A DNA stretch of 64,000 nt from Norana najaformis (Eukaryota; Annelida; Clitellata; Crassiclitellata; Hormogastridae). This document shows positions 44,961 through 56,700 of this stretch, piece after piece; the stretch's first letter is position 1, and every line of letters starts with the position of its first letter. The notes beneath the pieces were generated by a model that worked only from the letters and a program-made list of their open reading frames with translations, did not search any database and was not told where the DNA came from. Both the position numbers and the translations under genes were made by a program. The DNA is taken from NCBI GenBank assembly GCA_964023275.1, contig OZ029913.1, positions 39,248,757 through 39,312,756 on the forward strand. Reading direction: 5' to 3'.

Positions 44961-45879
44961 GGTACCAATTTCTGTTTTATCTTTCAGTGTTGTTTGTCTT
45001 CTGTTTTGTCTGTTCTTTATAATCTGTTCATCTATTTGTCTGTATGTCAGGTGAACGTCTTTTTTTGAAAGAGACCTGTGACTTTGAGCCTACGACACAA
45101 ATAACTAATTATTTAATTAATATTAGCTACCTGTTTCTCAGAATGGCATGGTTGTTCATTTATTAATAACCATTTAGTCATCAGGTGTTTGGGATATTAT
45201 GAAGGAATCAGATTATGATTATAGCCTGAGAAGTGAAAGCCTTATTCTGATGACTTGGTTGGCAATTTATGTTTTCCTAAAAAGATGCACTTAGACCAAG
45301 GTGGTTTTGTCTTGTTAAATTGCAGAATGGATGGACTTTAAGCATGATCTTTGTTAAATATGTTTATGTTGGTCAGAGCATTTATATAGCTCCTGTTATG
45401 AACCTTTTATAGGTGCTTTATAAATGCTCATATATTGTTGTTGTCTTGATAAAATAAATCTGTTAAACAGTTTCTGTTTTGACCATAACAGCAACAGGAG
45501 ACCAGATTTTAATGTATTGTTTGAAGCGGTGTCTGATCGATTGAGTGAGTGCTCACCTTGTAACACGGAATTGTGCATTTGATTCTTCGACGAGATGGTC
45601 ATTGAGGAAGTCTTTCCTGCATAGTTGCTTAGCGCCATCTATTGATGCTGACAGTAGGTGGTGGCACTATAGAAATACAATAATTTCTATCTTGGATAAA
45701 GTTATAACAAAGGGCCAGATTTTCAAGGCATTTCCTTTTTGCTAATATTTTTAAATCTTGTTGGACCATTGCTACCTTGGGTAAACCTCTATGAATAACA
45801 CTAACTACACGTATGTCTTTTCAACATAAGAAATGCAGTCGTCTCAGCCAATCACAGTCGAGATTACATTGCCATGTGT
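44961..45879. other. intergenic, one LINE-tail piece
   Basis: 45628-45680 (AGCGCCATCTATTGATGCTG, then GGCACTATAGAAATAC) is another copy of the LINE/SINE tail. Nothing else is recognised. Confidence 0.4.
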
Positions 45880-46330
45880 CACTACTATCGATTTTTTTTT
45901 GACTGAGCGTGGTGAATAAGCTGATTCCTGTGCTTGCCTCTAGTGATCACCTCAACATACGATCGCTATAGAAAAATATGTACATTGTGACAGTTATGTG
46001 ACCCATAGTAGGAACTCGACAATACTTCACCTTTCTGTGCTGATTTTGCACTCGAAACTGAAAAACAACTTTTCCAAAAATCATATCCCGATTCTTCTTC
46101 CCCTTATCTGTCTTCTCGCTCCAATTTCAAACACTATTCACTGTAGATTTCCGACTGTCTGCCTGCCTGACAACTGGATCTTGACCTGGAAACGAACGCT
46201 CTGCCTATTGATTTTGTTTGACTGAACGCCTGTAAATTGTTAGTTCCCGCGACTTAGCTTTCGCTGGAATATGTAGAAATCTCGAGATTACGATTTACAT
46301 TTAACCTACCTGTACCATATAATGGACGCG
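45880..46330 (+). mobile_element. L2-like LINE 3' ends (two pieces)
   Basis: 45895-45975 is a diverged L2 tail (GACTGAGCGTGGTGAATAAG, CGCTATAGAAA). 46040-46300 holds the RT C-terminus (HSKLKNNFSKNHIPILLP, compare FHSRLKTLLFQKSYPDSS at 18.66 kb) followed by the same 3' UTR and tail (TAGAAATCTCGAGATTACG). Confidence 0.7.
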
Positions 46331-47069
46331 TTCTTGTTGCGGAAAGGCCACTTACTGACTTACTTATATACGCAATATGCAGGAACTTTGCGGTTCTAGA
46401 GGTATTTCCTGGCAACCTAGCGGGGTGGGGTTACGGCGGTTGCCGACAAATTATAATAATATTTGCCGACGAGACGAGAGGTGAGATGTTTCAGTTTTCA
46501 TCGTTTTATTTTCTGAAAAGCCACAAATCACGAAATAATACATATTGAATGGTGCGATTCTTTATCTTTTGATAAAAATAAGATCATCTGACTGTTCTGG
46601 AATAAGAAATTTTGTCTTCCTAGACCGAATGATGTCCAAATGTTCGCGTATGGCAACTAAAATAAATGGCGTCAATGTAATAAGACACTTGCGTAGCATA
46701 GTATAAAAAGTCTGATGGCACCATACAGCAACACACAAATTACCACCAAACGAATAAGGTGCAGATCGTCAAAAGATTTGCTGCTTACATTACATGACGC
46801 GAATTGGCATCTTTAACGCTTAAATTTAGATAGCACCATTTCAGGAATTCCTAGCAATGGGGCACAGTAATGCAAAATCACTGTCGAACAAAATTGATTT
46901 CAGATGCAGATTTGCCATTCCTGTTGATCTGACTGCTAGGTTAATCAATTAAAATATCAGATTTGTCAGAGGGTGAAAATTCAGTTTAACAAAGAGTTGC
47001 ATAATCTGTTTACTTTTATTTAAGATACCCTATCGCAATCTATTTTGAAATTTTTCAGCCACGTCAAGG
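46331..47069. other. 5' flank of the G-gamma gene
   Basis: A GC-richer patch at 46400-46478 ends GACGAGAG|GTGAGA, a good donor site, and could be the 5' UTR exon spliced to the acceptor at 47057-47058. That is inference. No other feature is visible. Confidence 0.3.
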
Positions 47070-47282
47070 ATGAGCAAATTCCAGGAAGGCCTTCAGACTC
47101 AACGCCAGTTGGTGGAGCAGCTCCGCATTGAGGCTGCTGTGCACCGGATGACGGTTTCTGAATCAGTCGCTGAGATCATGAAATTCTGCCAGCAGCGTCA
47201 GGATGAGGATGTTCTGATGAAGGGATTCGCAAAACAGAATGACAACCCATTCAAGGAAAAGGGTGGCTGTCTGATACTCTGA
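47070..47282 (+). CDS. heterotrimeric G-protein gamma subunit
   Basis: A complete 70-residue protein of the usual family length. It opens with a helix that pairs with G-beta (LQTQRQLVEQLRIEAAVHRM), continues with VSESVAEIMKFCQQRQDEDV, has the NPF motif near the C-terminus (NDNPFKEKGG) and ends in the CAAX box CLIL. A final Leu predicts geranylgeranylation, cleavage and carboxymethylation at Cys67, anchoring the G-beta-gamma dimer to the membrane. The coding sequence is a single exon. A TTTTTCAG acceptor at 47051-47058 places the start codon 11 nt into it, so a non-coding first exon must lie upstream. It is most like the broadly expressed vertebrate gamma classes (GNG2/GNG12-like), but the exact orthologue cannot be fixed by eye. 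Confidence 0.95.
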   Translation: MSKFQEGLQTQRQLVEQLRIEAAVHRMTVSESVAEIMKFCQQRQDEDVLMKGFAKQNDNPFKEKGGCLIL

Positions 47283-48690
47283 GCAGCAGTACAAAATTCC
47301 TCTTCAGAGCTCTTGATCAGCGTTGCAGACAACTTGCGTCAAGTTCTAGGTCTTATGTTCATTGTTGATGTAGTCTTGTTTTGTGCATAAAGATGTATGT
47401 TGCCATATGTATATGGTACAAACACTCAAACTGTCGTATTTAATCTAATGTCCAGCTGTTTTTGGACACTTTTGACCTTTTGGCTAAATTTGCTTGGAAC
47501 TGAAGTGTCTGGTTCCATTTAGAGCTGCAGTTGCCCCACAGAAATTTTTTGTTTTACTGTACGATGCATGCCATGAAGCAGAAAACACTGACCTTGTAAT
47601 CATGTAAAGCATGAAGCCAAACATTTTCTGTACAGTGACGATAGTAATGTTTATTTATTGAGCAACATTTATGGCAGATACAGAAGTTCTATTGAACTTA
47701 ATTTCGGTTTCTTGCATGGTTTTTAAAACCAGCATAGTTCAGATGAAAATATGTTGCCAGCCTAAGATTTAACTGCATACTAAGATGTGCTGCTGGTGAA
47801 TATTTACAGGATGGTACTGGTTGGTACATACTCTGTTAAGATATTCTGCTGGTATTATATTTTCTTTTTTCACCATAGTCTAAATAGAAATGCTCCAAGT
47901 TTGGTTAAAGTGATTATGGCTGTAACTTTTAGCATCTATTTGTTTTGTTGTTCAGTAGTACATTTGAATTAATAATGCATTTTTTACAGTATGGAAAAAT
48001 TACCACCTAGAGGTAAAGGTGTAGTGTTTCTTTAGTGCAGGTACTTATATTCGCTGGAAAAACCTGGAAATCAGTTAGTAATGTTAAAAAATAATACATC
48101 TTGTGTTAAAACTTCTGATGGGCTTCAAATCAAGTAAATTATATCTGTGAAAAGAAACAGAAGTTAAACTATTGAAGTATTTTGCAGATTCATTTGTCTG
48201 ATGTATAATTAATTTATCCTTTAATGTTTTTCATATGTATTTTGTCTGCTTTTCTGCAAGTGCAATGCTATGTGCTTAAAAGTATTGCAAAGTATATTTA
48301 TTTTGGTTTTAGTCACCCTATAGGAATCTCAGTGCATACATTTGTCAAAACTGAAATAGTCAGCTTGTTTTTTATGCGACACATTTTCTGACTCCTGGGA
48401 GATCATGAAAATTCAGCCCATGATTGCTAGTCATTTTCACCAACCCAGTAAATGGTTCAGCCATTTGTGATACGGTGTGCTGTAGGAAGGAAATACTAGA
48501 TTTTAAACCATTTCATAGACTTTGTTGTTTTTGTGTTAGAATTGGTGGTGTGTAAAAATGACATTCTACTAGACAGGTTTCCAGACTGTTTGCATTTTCA
48601 GTTTGATAATTGTCGAAAACTTTCAGTGTAACCAATGTTGAATAAAATCATGTGAAAAAATCGTCAGCAGCTAGCTGCAGAATAAAATTT
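47283..48690 (+). other. probable long 3' UTR of the G-gamma gene
   Basis: A+T-rich sequence without coding frames or repeats. Two AATAAA polyadenylation signals (48641-48646 and 48681-48686) give a plausible 1.4-kb 3' UTR. Confidence 0.55.
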
Positions 48691-50410
48691 GATGATGTAT
48701 AAATGCAGCCTAATCAATATCTCTACTGTTACTGTAATTGTTTTAACGTGAAGAACCAACTAAGCAGTTACCCATCTAATCTAAATTGGTAGTCATCTTA
48801 ACTGAATTTAAGGAAGAAATTCACATGTATACATGAAGTTCATTTTTATTCTGTTGCTGAAGCCAGTTGCTAAAGTTTGCATGTGCACATCCCAATGTGT
48901 CAAGTGAATAAGTATGTCATCATGCCTTACAATTACCTAATATATCACACTGGAAATATTGCTGGAATAGTCATGCATTACTGTCTAATCACACTGCCCA
49001 TAGTAACATTCATGTGGCATGAGATTGTAACATTACTCATTTACACTGCTGCCCATAGGACAAACATGAGAAAATGAATTGAAAGTTTAACAGTTTTAGA
49101 ACACAGCAGTCTACATATACTCAAACCCATATAACTGCTGAAGAAATGATGGATCCAAGAAAAGGCCAAAAATGTAACTTGAAGCTACCAATTGTTAACT
49201 CCCATTAGCATTTTCATAGTTAACAAACTGATTAGCTGTACAATCTGAGCAAGGTTGCTGTTTTGAAGTTGGTTTCTGCATATGGAGACTGAAAAGGAAG
49301 TTTTCGTTTGTTTTCTTCAGTCCTCCAAAGATAGACTGTACTGTGCATAGAGATCTTTTGTAGTGAGGCCTTGATGAACAGCTACAAACAAATGATCTAA
49401 CTGATTAGAATATTATCTCATGCAGATTTGTATTTAACATTCTAAGGAAAACCCTCTACTATCACAACCATTTTGTCGATAGAAATGTTAAAATGATTGT
49501 AATTGGTTACAACACTGCTACCCAAAGTTAATTAATTATCTAGACATCTTATCTAGCACCTTTCAAGTAGATCACAAAAGTAATCTGTGCCAACTCAGTT
49601 AACTTGAGTCACCACTGGGTCCCCCACACCTGCAGAGCCCGACTAACAGATTCCCATCAGGGATGACATTTGACAGTGTTCAGAGTCCCTGGATCACGTG
49701 TTGAGGATGAGGAATGATAACGGCCAATGAAGTCTGCAGCAAATGGTAACATCACTGTCGAGCACTCATTTGCAGATGGAAGATGCAGCATTCAGGTATC
49801 TCTTAAACCACCACGTCTGTGCAGGAAATTTGCTGACAGTTGGCCATTAGGTTGTAGAACCTGCCCTGATTGCTAGACGATGCAGCTTCAAACTCACCTT
49901 GTCCTTCCTTCCCTGAATCGAAGATGTTTTTGCTGATGTCATACATAAATCTGAAGATCAAAACTGCCCAGATGGAGACCTGTCCACTCTTCATAGGCAG
50001 ACAAGTTCAAATTAACAGTCATGCTATGGTCACATGCAACTAAATGCCATCCAAAAACCTATGAAATCTGTTGCAGAATCGCAAAATAACTTTGAAACAA
50101 GCACTTTGTCACAATAAAAGTTTGAACATGAACAAATTCTGATCAACAGATATGCAGACATAAATACAAAAGGCAAACCAACAAAGTGCGTCACATAACT
50201 GTTTCCATAGATATGCAATTCGAGTCAGTTACCACCACATGCCTACCTGCAGTGTGTCACAGCTGCTTCCACATGGCTACTGAAAGCAAATCAGTTATTT
50301 CTGCACAACTACCTGAAGTGTAATGAGTCATTACTACCGCAAGACAACCCGAAGTGTGTCACTGCATCTTCCATGGTCAACCCAAGCATGTCAGGTACTA
50401 AATCTGAAAC
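48691..50410. other. convergent intergenic region with a dispersed repeat
   Basis: Lies between the 3' ends of the G-gamma gene (+) and SWI5 (-). 49600-49700 (CTAACAGATTCCCATCAGGG, CAGTGTTCAGAGTCCCTGG) matches 60910-60970 (CCAACGGATTCCCATCTAG, CGTTCAGAGTCCCTAG), so part of it is a dispersed repeat of unknown class. The rest contains nothing I recognise. Confidence 0.5.
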
Positions 50411-51901
50411 TAACCAATTTTGCCTAGTAGCATCTGCCCAATGTCTTTAATTTCATTATAGTCATGTAGCTTTTGGATGTGTTGTTTCAGCTCCTCTTCT
50501 TGATATCCACTAAAGAAAACAAAATAACAATACACCAGTGACAGCTATACAGGAGAGGTCATAACCCCAGTCCTTGCCCATCAGGGCCTCTAATTTACAG
50601 GCCACTCTTTAACATTGGTATATGTCTCATTGTAAGAAAAGAAAGTCATTTTTAACATCATGAGAAAAGGATAAAAAAGTCGCTAAAAATAACAAAGCCA
50701 AACAATATCAAAATATGTCAAGATTAAAAAAGCGTTATCAAAATTTTGACTGCACAAACATTTAGGTAACTAAAAAGGTCCTAAAAATTTTACTGCTATA
50801 AAGTGACAAAAACTGTGATGAGTAAAAATAAATATGGCCACATAAATTGTCATGGTCCCATTTTGGAAGCTGTTTTGGTTTGGTAATTTCATTCTTAAAC
50901 TTACAGTGCAATTAATGATTCAACTTCTTTGTCCAATTGAACTTCTTTTTCCTGGAGGGTAGCGATTTCCTGCCGTAATCTCACCTCATCTCCAGGTGAA
51001 ACTTGGGATGAGTTTTCCTGAAACTGCCTGAGCTGTGAAGACAAGAAAGAACACAGGAATGCCAAGAGGTATTGTTGAAAGTTAAAAGAAATTTCACTTA
51101 CAAATTAAGATGCTTACTACTATAATTAGTACAACAATGGTACAACTTTAAGGAATGATGTCATGATTACCAATATTTAACTAAATGTATGTGATTCTGA
51201 GGATAGAACTAGTCCAGTGCTTCATCAACTAGATTATAGGCATCTAGGATTAGGATCAGAAAGGACGTTTGAGAGCCAACGTTTTAGAAAACTTGTATTC
51301 AGCATACTGACCGGAGATTTGAAGGCTGCAGAAAGACGTCTTGATGGGTTATTTAAATTCCTGATGACAGAAATATCACAGAACATCTGCTCATTTCAGA
51401 GGCTTATCACAAATATGAATTTTAACTTAAAAAGTAACTACTGCAAAAACTAGGCGTCAGCTATGCTTCAAATCAGACAGACCAAAATACAAATTATTTT
51501 TCTATTACATCGGTATATTTTCTTTACTTTCTGAACAGTTATAAACCATACGCTTTGTAACGGTAATACTCCACTGTCTATGTCGCCGTATGCGTGTCCG
51601 AAACTGGGAACCGAACCCTTCCTGCCTATCGATTTTGCTTTGACTGAGCGCCTGTGAATGAGCCGGTTCCCGAGACTTAGCGTTCATTGGGCGCTATAGA
51701 AATCTCTAGACAACGATTACGGTGTAGTTACAAAATTCAACGTGCAATAAATATGATTAAATCCATATATTTTATTTCTAAATTCGAGCTCTGGGCACAT
51801 ACTAACCCCGTTGCTGAGGGAGTTGTTGTCGTTTGACGGGTGCTAAGCTTGGCCGGTCTACGCGGTACATCGTTTCTCGGAGTTGCAAATTTGTCAGACA
51901 T
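50411..51901 (-). CDS. SWI5: DNA repair protein SWI5 homologue
   Basis: Three coding exons on the minus strand: 51901-51807, 51027-50905 and 50509-50411, about 105 residues. A variable N-terminus (MSDKFATPRNDVPRRPAKL) is followed by a coiled coil (VRLRQEIATLQEKEVQLDKE then VESLIALGYQEEELKQHIQK) and the family's terminal signature LHDYNEIKDIGQMLLGKIG, which is almost invariant in SWI5 proteins. With its partner SFR1, SWI5 stimulates RAD51 (and DMC1 in some species) filaments in homologous recombination. The exon 2 acceptor must be the downstream AG of CACAGCTCAG|GCAG to keep frame with exon 1. The upstream AG five bases earlier would shift the frame. The first ATG lies 1.8 kb from the start of the divergent RNF17-like gene. 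Confidence 0.93.
51541..51720 (+). mobile_element. L2-like LINE 3' tail in SWI5 intron 1
   Basis: CTGCCTATCGATTTTGCTTT, GACTGAGCGCCTGTGAATG and CGTTCATTGGGCGCTATAG, then AAATCTCTAGACAACGATTA. It is the L2 3' UTR and tail without coding sequence. Confidence 0.7.
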
Positions 51902-52960
51902 TTTACTGGCACGGACAAAAATTAATAAATACTCGGTAAATAACTAAGGAGATTCAAAATTCCGCGGATAGTATAGAAAGGGGTCGTCCAACTATTACAT
52001 CGTCATCAAGGCACACTGAAACTGTTAGTAATTAATAATATGAAATCGAACATAATTTACAACTGTAATGTACAACTTCTGCTAAAGCATGAAACTGTTG
52101 CTGTTTTAAACTTTGTTCATTCGCTTTGGTTCATTAGCTTTACGTTACGTTAACATGAATTCGGCGGATACGTTGATACCAACATACGAAGTTCATTATC
52201 GCAAGCGCAAGAAGTTTACTAAATTCATCAGTCACACAACTCAAAGCTGTCAAAGCTGGCGGTTGCCCGTTTTGCTTAATACATGAAAACAGTTATGGCT
52301 TCCTGTGTTGCTTTCTCTCTGATTCAAGTTGCCCCATCTTAACCCCCCGCTCCGATTCATACCTGGCACCGAAAATGACCAAACAACGTTGCTCTTGCTC
52401 AAACTTCATTTGATAATACCACCGGTAAATAAGCCGCTGTCCCTGACGCGGCTATTGCCTGGCGCTGAGAAATTTCTCAGATTTACATTACATTACGTAT
52501 TCTGCGGCGCCTTTGGTAATTGAGACGATTCGAAAGCACATGACAAGCTTTTACATCACGTGACAAAAACCATTAATATCCGAGGGCGTACCATTTGGAC
52601 TCGGCGTAATACAATAGTATTTTGCGGCACAGTATGATAGTTCGGCCATGAAGGGTGTTGTAATTTATGACAAGTCGAACGACATCGCCTTTCTTCAAGC
52701 TGACGATGACCTTCGCCTGTACCTCAACCGGATAGCAATAAGCCGAGGCCTTATAGAGGTACTGTTTCGATTGTTTTGGTAAATATTTGATACGCGCATT
52801 GATCCGAAGAGTGGGCCATATCTTGTTATAGCGCATTTTAAAGCTGGAAACGAACTACGATTAGTCATGGTTATAAAGGTCGTGAACTAGAAGTGTTAGG
52901 CGCTGCACAGCAAAGAGCTTCTGTACGTGATGATGCTGTTTCGCATACCTGTCGTGGCTG
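51902..52960. other. upstream region between SWI5 and the RNF17-like gene
   Basis: Contains the 5' flank of SWI5 and should hold the promoters of both divergent genes. I see no TATA box or CpG-dense island that I would stake a claim on. 52600-52860 is a low-repeat stretch with an open minus-strand frame but no recognisable domain. Confidence 0.35.
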
Positions 52961-52969
52961 TTTTAAAGA

Positions 52970-53160
52970 GTTTTGAATCGCAGGCTAGCACGGTTCGTAC
53001 GCGAGGACCTTAAATGGCATGGCGCCCAGTCAAACGGGCAGCGGTGACAATAGATTTCACCCAATCAGTTCACTAAAAAATGAGCAGCGTGGAAGTACTC
53101 TAACTTAATCTTTGATATAATCACTATAGAAAATACGTTTACATTTACATTTATACCCTG
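52970..53160 (+). mobile_element. S1 SINE (head-truncated)
   Basis: GAATCGCAGGCTAGCACGG, AAATGGCATGGCGCCCAGTC, AAACGGGCAGCGGTGAC, TTCACTAAAAAATGAGCAG and CACTATAGAAAATACGTTT follow the S1 order. It ends about 570 bp upstream of the RNF17-like start codon. Confidence 0.75.
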
Positions 53161-53300
53161 TAATCTAATCTAAAAACTGCTACAGCGCCGTTGCCATAGT
53201 GCCCAAGGCACATGTCGATGGTCAAAATCGCAGTCAAGAATCATGAACCGTTGGAGAAGCCGAGTTGAATTCCAATAGATCAGAGGAAGCCAGACTATGA
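53160..53300 (-). mobile_element. LINE 3' tail fragment (ATTAGA-tailed family)
   Basis: The plus strand reads GTAATCTAATCTAAAAACTG, CTACAGCGCCGTTGCC and GGCACATGTCGATGGTC, the inverse of the ATTAGA-tailed end. It matches the pieces near 2.6 and 3.4 kb. Confidence 0.55.
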
Positions 53301-53729
53301 TGTGTAGGCAAGTTGGAAGAGATGTGTGTTAAGTTTAGACCTGAATGACAAACGAATTGACAGAATTGTAGTGACCTTACAGCTTTGCCTAAGCTATAAG
53401 AAAGTTTTAGCTAAATCTCAAACCATTCAAGCGACCCAAATTGCAATATTCCACTTAGTGACTAGCGTAAACGCTTGAGAAACGGCGTTACTAGTGCATA
53501 TCGACTCGCACCTTAATGGCGTATTTCTATCATTCGATTGCTAGATGGCGATCATAAACATTTCCGTTTGTGCGGTTCTTTAGAATATGTGTAAGCTGTG
53601 GTTTATGGCTTTGGGTCATGTTCGTTTATTTTTAAAACGTGTTGTTAACAGTTGAAATACTTTGTACAAATTTTTGTAATCAACTACACAGTTTTCATCT
53701 GAATTAAATTAGGCATAAATTTTCTTAAA

Positions 53730-56700
53730 ATGGCATCCTCTGCCGGAGACAGATTAATGGATGTTATCTCGTTGTCCGGGCCCAAAGTTTTAAAAAGTGC
53801 AAGGACCGAAGAGATGCAGCTTTGCGCCGAATGCACGACTGTGGCAGCCTCGTGCAGATGCATTAAGTGCGAATGTTTCATGTGTTTTGCGTGCTTTGAA
53901 GAAGTGCATAAAGTCTCCAAATATATGAGGAAACACCAATACGAGCCGCTGGCTGCCACGGATCTTTCGAAAGGATGCAAAGAACACTTAAATCGACAGA
54001 TTGAATACTTCTGCATGGACGATGAAAGGGCGATTTGTGCGCACTGCGTTGTGATGGGCAGCCACAAAAACCATACGGTCTGTTCGCTGGAGGAAAGGAA
54101 GCAGCAGCTGCTCGAAGCAGTTGCCCCGCTTTCTAGCAGGGCAAACGACGCCCTGGCTCGCCTGCAGAAAACCCTGGGCATGATTGATGCACTGATCTTG
54201 ACAAGCCAGTCCCACGAAGATGCAGTAGTCACTGACCTGCAAAAGCACTTTGAGAAACTGTGCTTCATTTTCAAGTCACGCAAGGAGAAATTGGAGCGAG
54301 AATTTCGTCGTGCATGCACTGATAAAAGGAAGACTCTGAATGAAATCCATTCCGATATTTCGTTGAGAAAGAAATGCCTAGAGGAGGCCATAGCGAACTT
54401 GAGCCAACTCAGAGTGAGCTGTGTCACAGAGAACAGCCATCTCCTTGAGTCATTGCAGAATATGATTGCTGACGAATACGTTGTTCCAAGTTCGCTTCTG
54501 AGCCACATCCAACTGGATCTGAATGCCGCAGAGTTTATTGACTACATAATGCTGCATGGCAAGGTGATTGTAAGTGGAGATGAAGCTGCCACTTCAGAAA
54601 CCATCACAGTCAGAAGACTAGATTCTGGGGATTGTCAGTCAACGTCAGTGGGGAATCCCTTGACAAAGAACCTTGTTGAGACCCTTTCGGAAGGAGCTGG
54701 AGATTGCCAGCCAAGTTCCCCAGCCAAAGTGGACAGAATGACTGACATGCCTCGTTCTCCACCATGTTTGCGAAGAATGACTGACTTACCTACTTCGATC
54801 GTGTGCAGCCGATCAGTGACCTGTAACCAGGAGATTCTGAACAGTGATGTTGACTGCGTTTCAATGAAATCTTTTGGTGCAACCGTTGCCGGTCATAGTG
54901 GATCCATCTTCAGTCCAGTGGCAGTTAAAATGGAGAACTCGTCACTGAGTGAGTTGAAGATCCTTCCGTTGTCCTCATCTACAGTCATTCCCTTGCAGAG
55001 TTCAAACTCTGGTCAAGAGCTGCCCTACAGCTTGCCATCGTCTAATTTCCTAAATTTGATTGACAAAAACCGTGCAGCTTCATGTTCTCCTTTCGGTGTT
55101 TTCCAAAAAAAAAATGCTGGTGTTAGCCAAACGTCTCTGCCACCTGTGGCTCAGGATCTGTCCTTTTTATCATGGAGACAGGGCCTCCACTCATCAAGTT
55201 ACCTCAGTTCTTCAGAAGCAACCTACCAGTCGTCCGTTTGCTCGGGGTTTAGCAACCGCATGGAACCAGTCGTCATCAGCCACATCCACCACCCAGGATT
55301 CTTTTGGGTCCACTTCACTAAGGACCTTGAACAGCTGACCCGACTGTCACAGAGCATTCAGGACTATTGCAATGGCAATCATCCAGTCAGCGATAATTTA
55401 CAGAAACAGTTTGATGTTGGCGAAATGGTGCTTGCCAAGTTCCGTGATGAGACTTGGTACCGCGCCCAGATAATCGCAAAGCATGATTCTGAAACAGACA
55501 AAACTGTTGAAGTGAGGTTTATAGATTACGGAAATATAGACACTGTTGCCCCTGATAAGGTTAAGGCCATTCGCCCATTCTTCCTCAAGGTTCCACAACT
55601 TGCGTCATCCTGCTGCCTTGCAGACGTAGTGCCATCTGGTAGCGATTCTTGGTCAGCAGAAGCCGTGGAGTCATTTGCACTCATGGCCAGCAACTTAACG
55701 ATGATGATGAAGGTTGTTAAGCAGGACTGCATGCTCAAGGTCCGAATGAGCTGGCCTCTTATAGATGGAATCCGTGATGACCAAATGCTGTACATCAGCG
55801 ATGCCCTTGTGTTTCTCGAACATGCGACTTACACGAGTCCTGATAGCAAGCTGCCTAATGTTGATAAGAAAGTGGCCTCAAATTACATCCATCCAGTTGT
55901 GCTGCCAAAAAATGTTGTGATTCCTGTGATTCTCACAAACGTTAAGTCTCCTCATGAGTTTTATGTCCAGATTTGTGAGAAAGATGCTACATACTTTGTC
56001 GAGATGATGAAGGACGTTCAGAGAACATGTATAACCGATTTGCACAACGTTCTGGGGCTTTTCCTGCCATTTGTAGGAAATTCATGCCTTGCGAATTTTG
56101 GCGATGTCCATGAACCACACTGGTGTAGAGCAGAGGTCATGGAACTGCTTAGAAAAGGTCATGTTCGAGTGAGGAATGTCGACTTTGGAGGAAGTAAGGA
56201 AGTGTCTGTTTTCCAGCTGAAGAAGCTAATGGATAAGTTTCAGGTGATACCAGTGCAGGCAGTCGCTTGCTGTTTAGCTGATGTGGAGCCAGTGCCTGGA
56301 AGACCATGGGATGCGGCAGCTTCTCAGATTCTGGAAAGTCTCAGCTCTAATCCTCTGTTCATGACCATTAAAGGGTTTTCAAGCAGTCCATTGCTGTACG
56401 TTTATCTCAGCACTGACGCCAGCTTCCCTTCTGAAAACCTGATCAACTTCATGCTGATATCAAAGAATTTGGCTGTTGCTTCCAGGACAAGTGCAAAGGC
56501 GTTGAGTGAAGTCCCAGAAAAATGCACCAATTCACCACCTAAACTGACTTCCGAGGAGAAATTAGTTTCTGCAGGTGTGAGTTTGAATAGTTCAACAAGC
56601 CCAACAAAAGAGCAGATGACATCTGTTGCAAATCTTCCAAAAGTTATTGTTAGCCATTTTGTGTCTCCCAATGAATTCTACATCCAGGTTGCAGCGCCAA

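Noticed and set aside
53684-54508. 274-codon open frame antisense to the start of the RNF17-like gene
   Set aside because: It mirrors a strongly coding region, lacks known domains, and its residues follow the complementary codon pattern.
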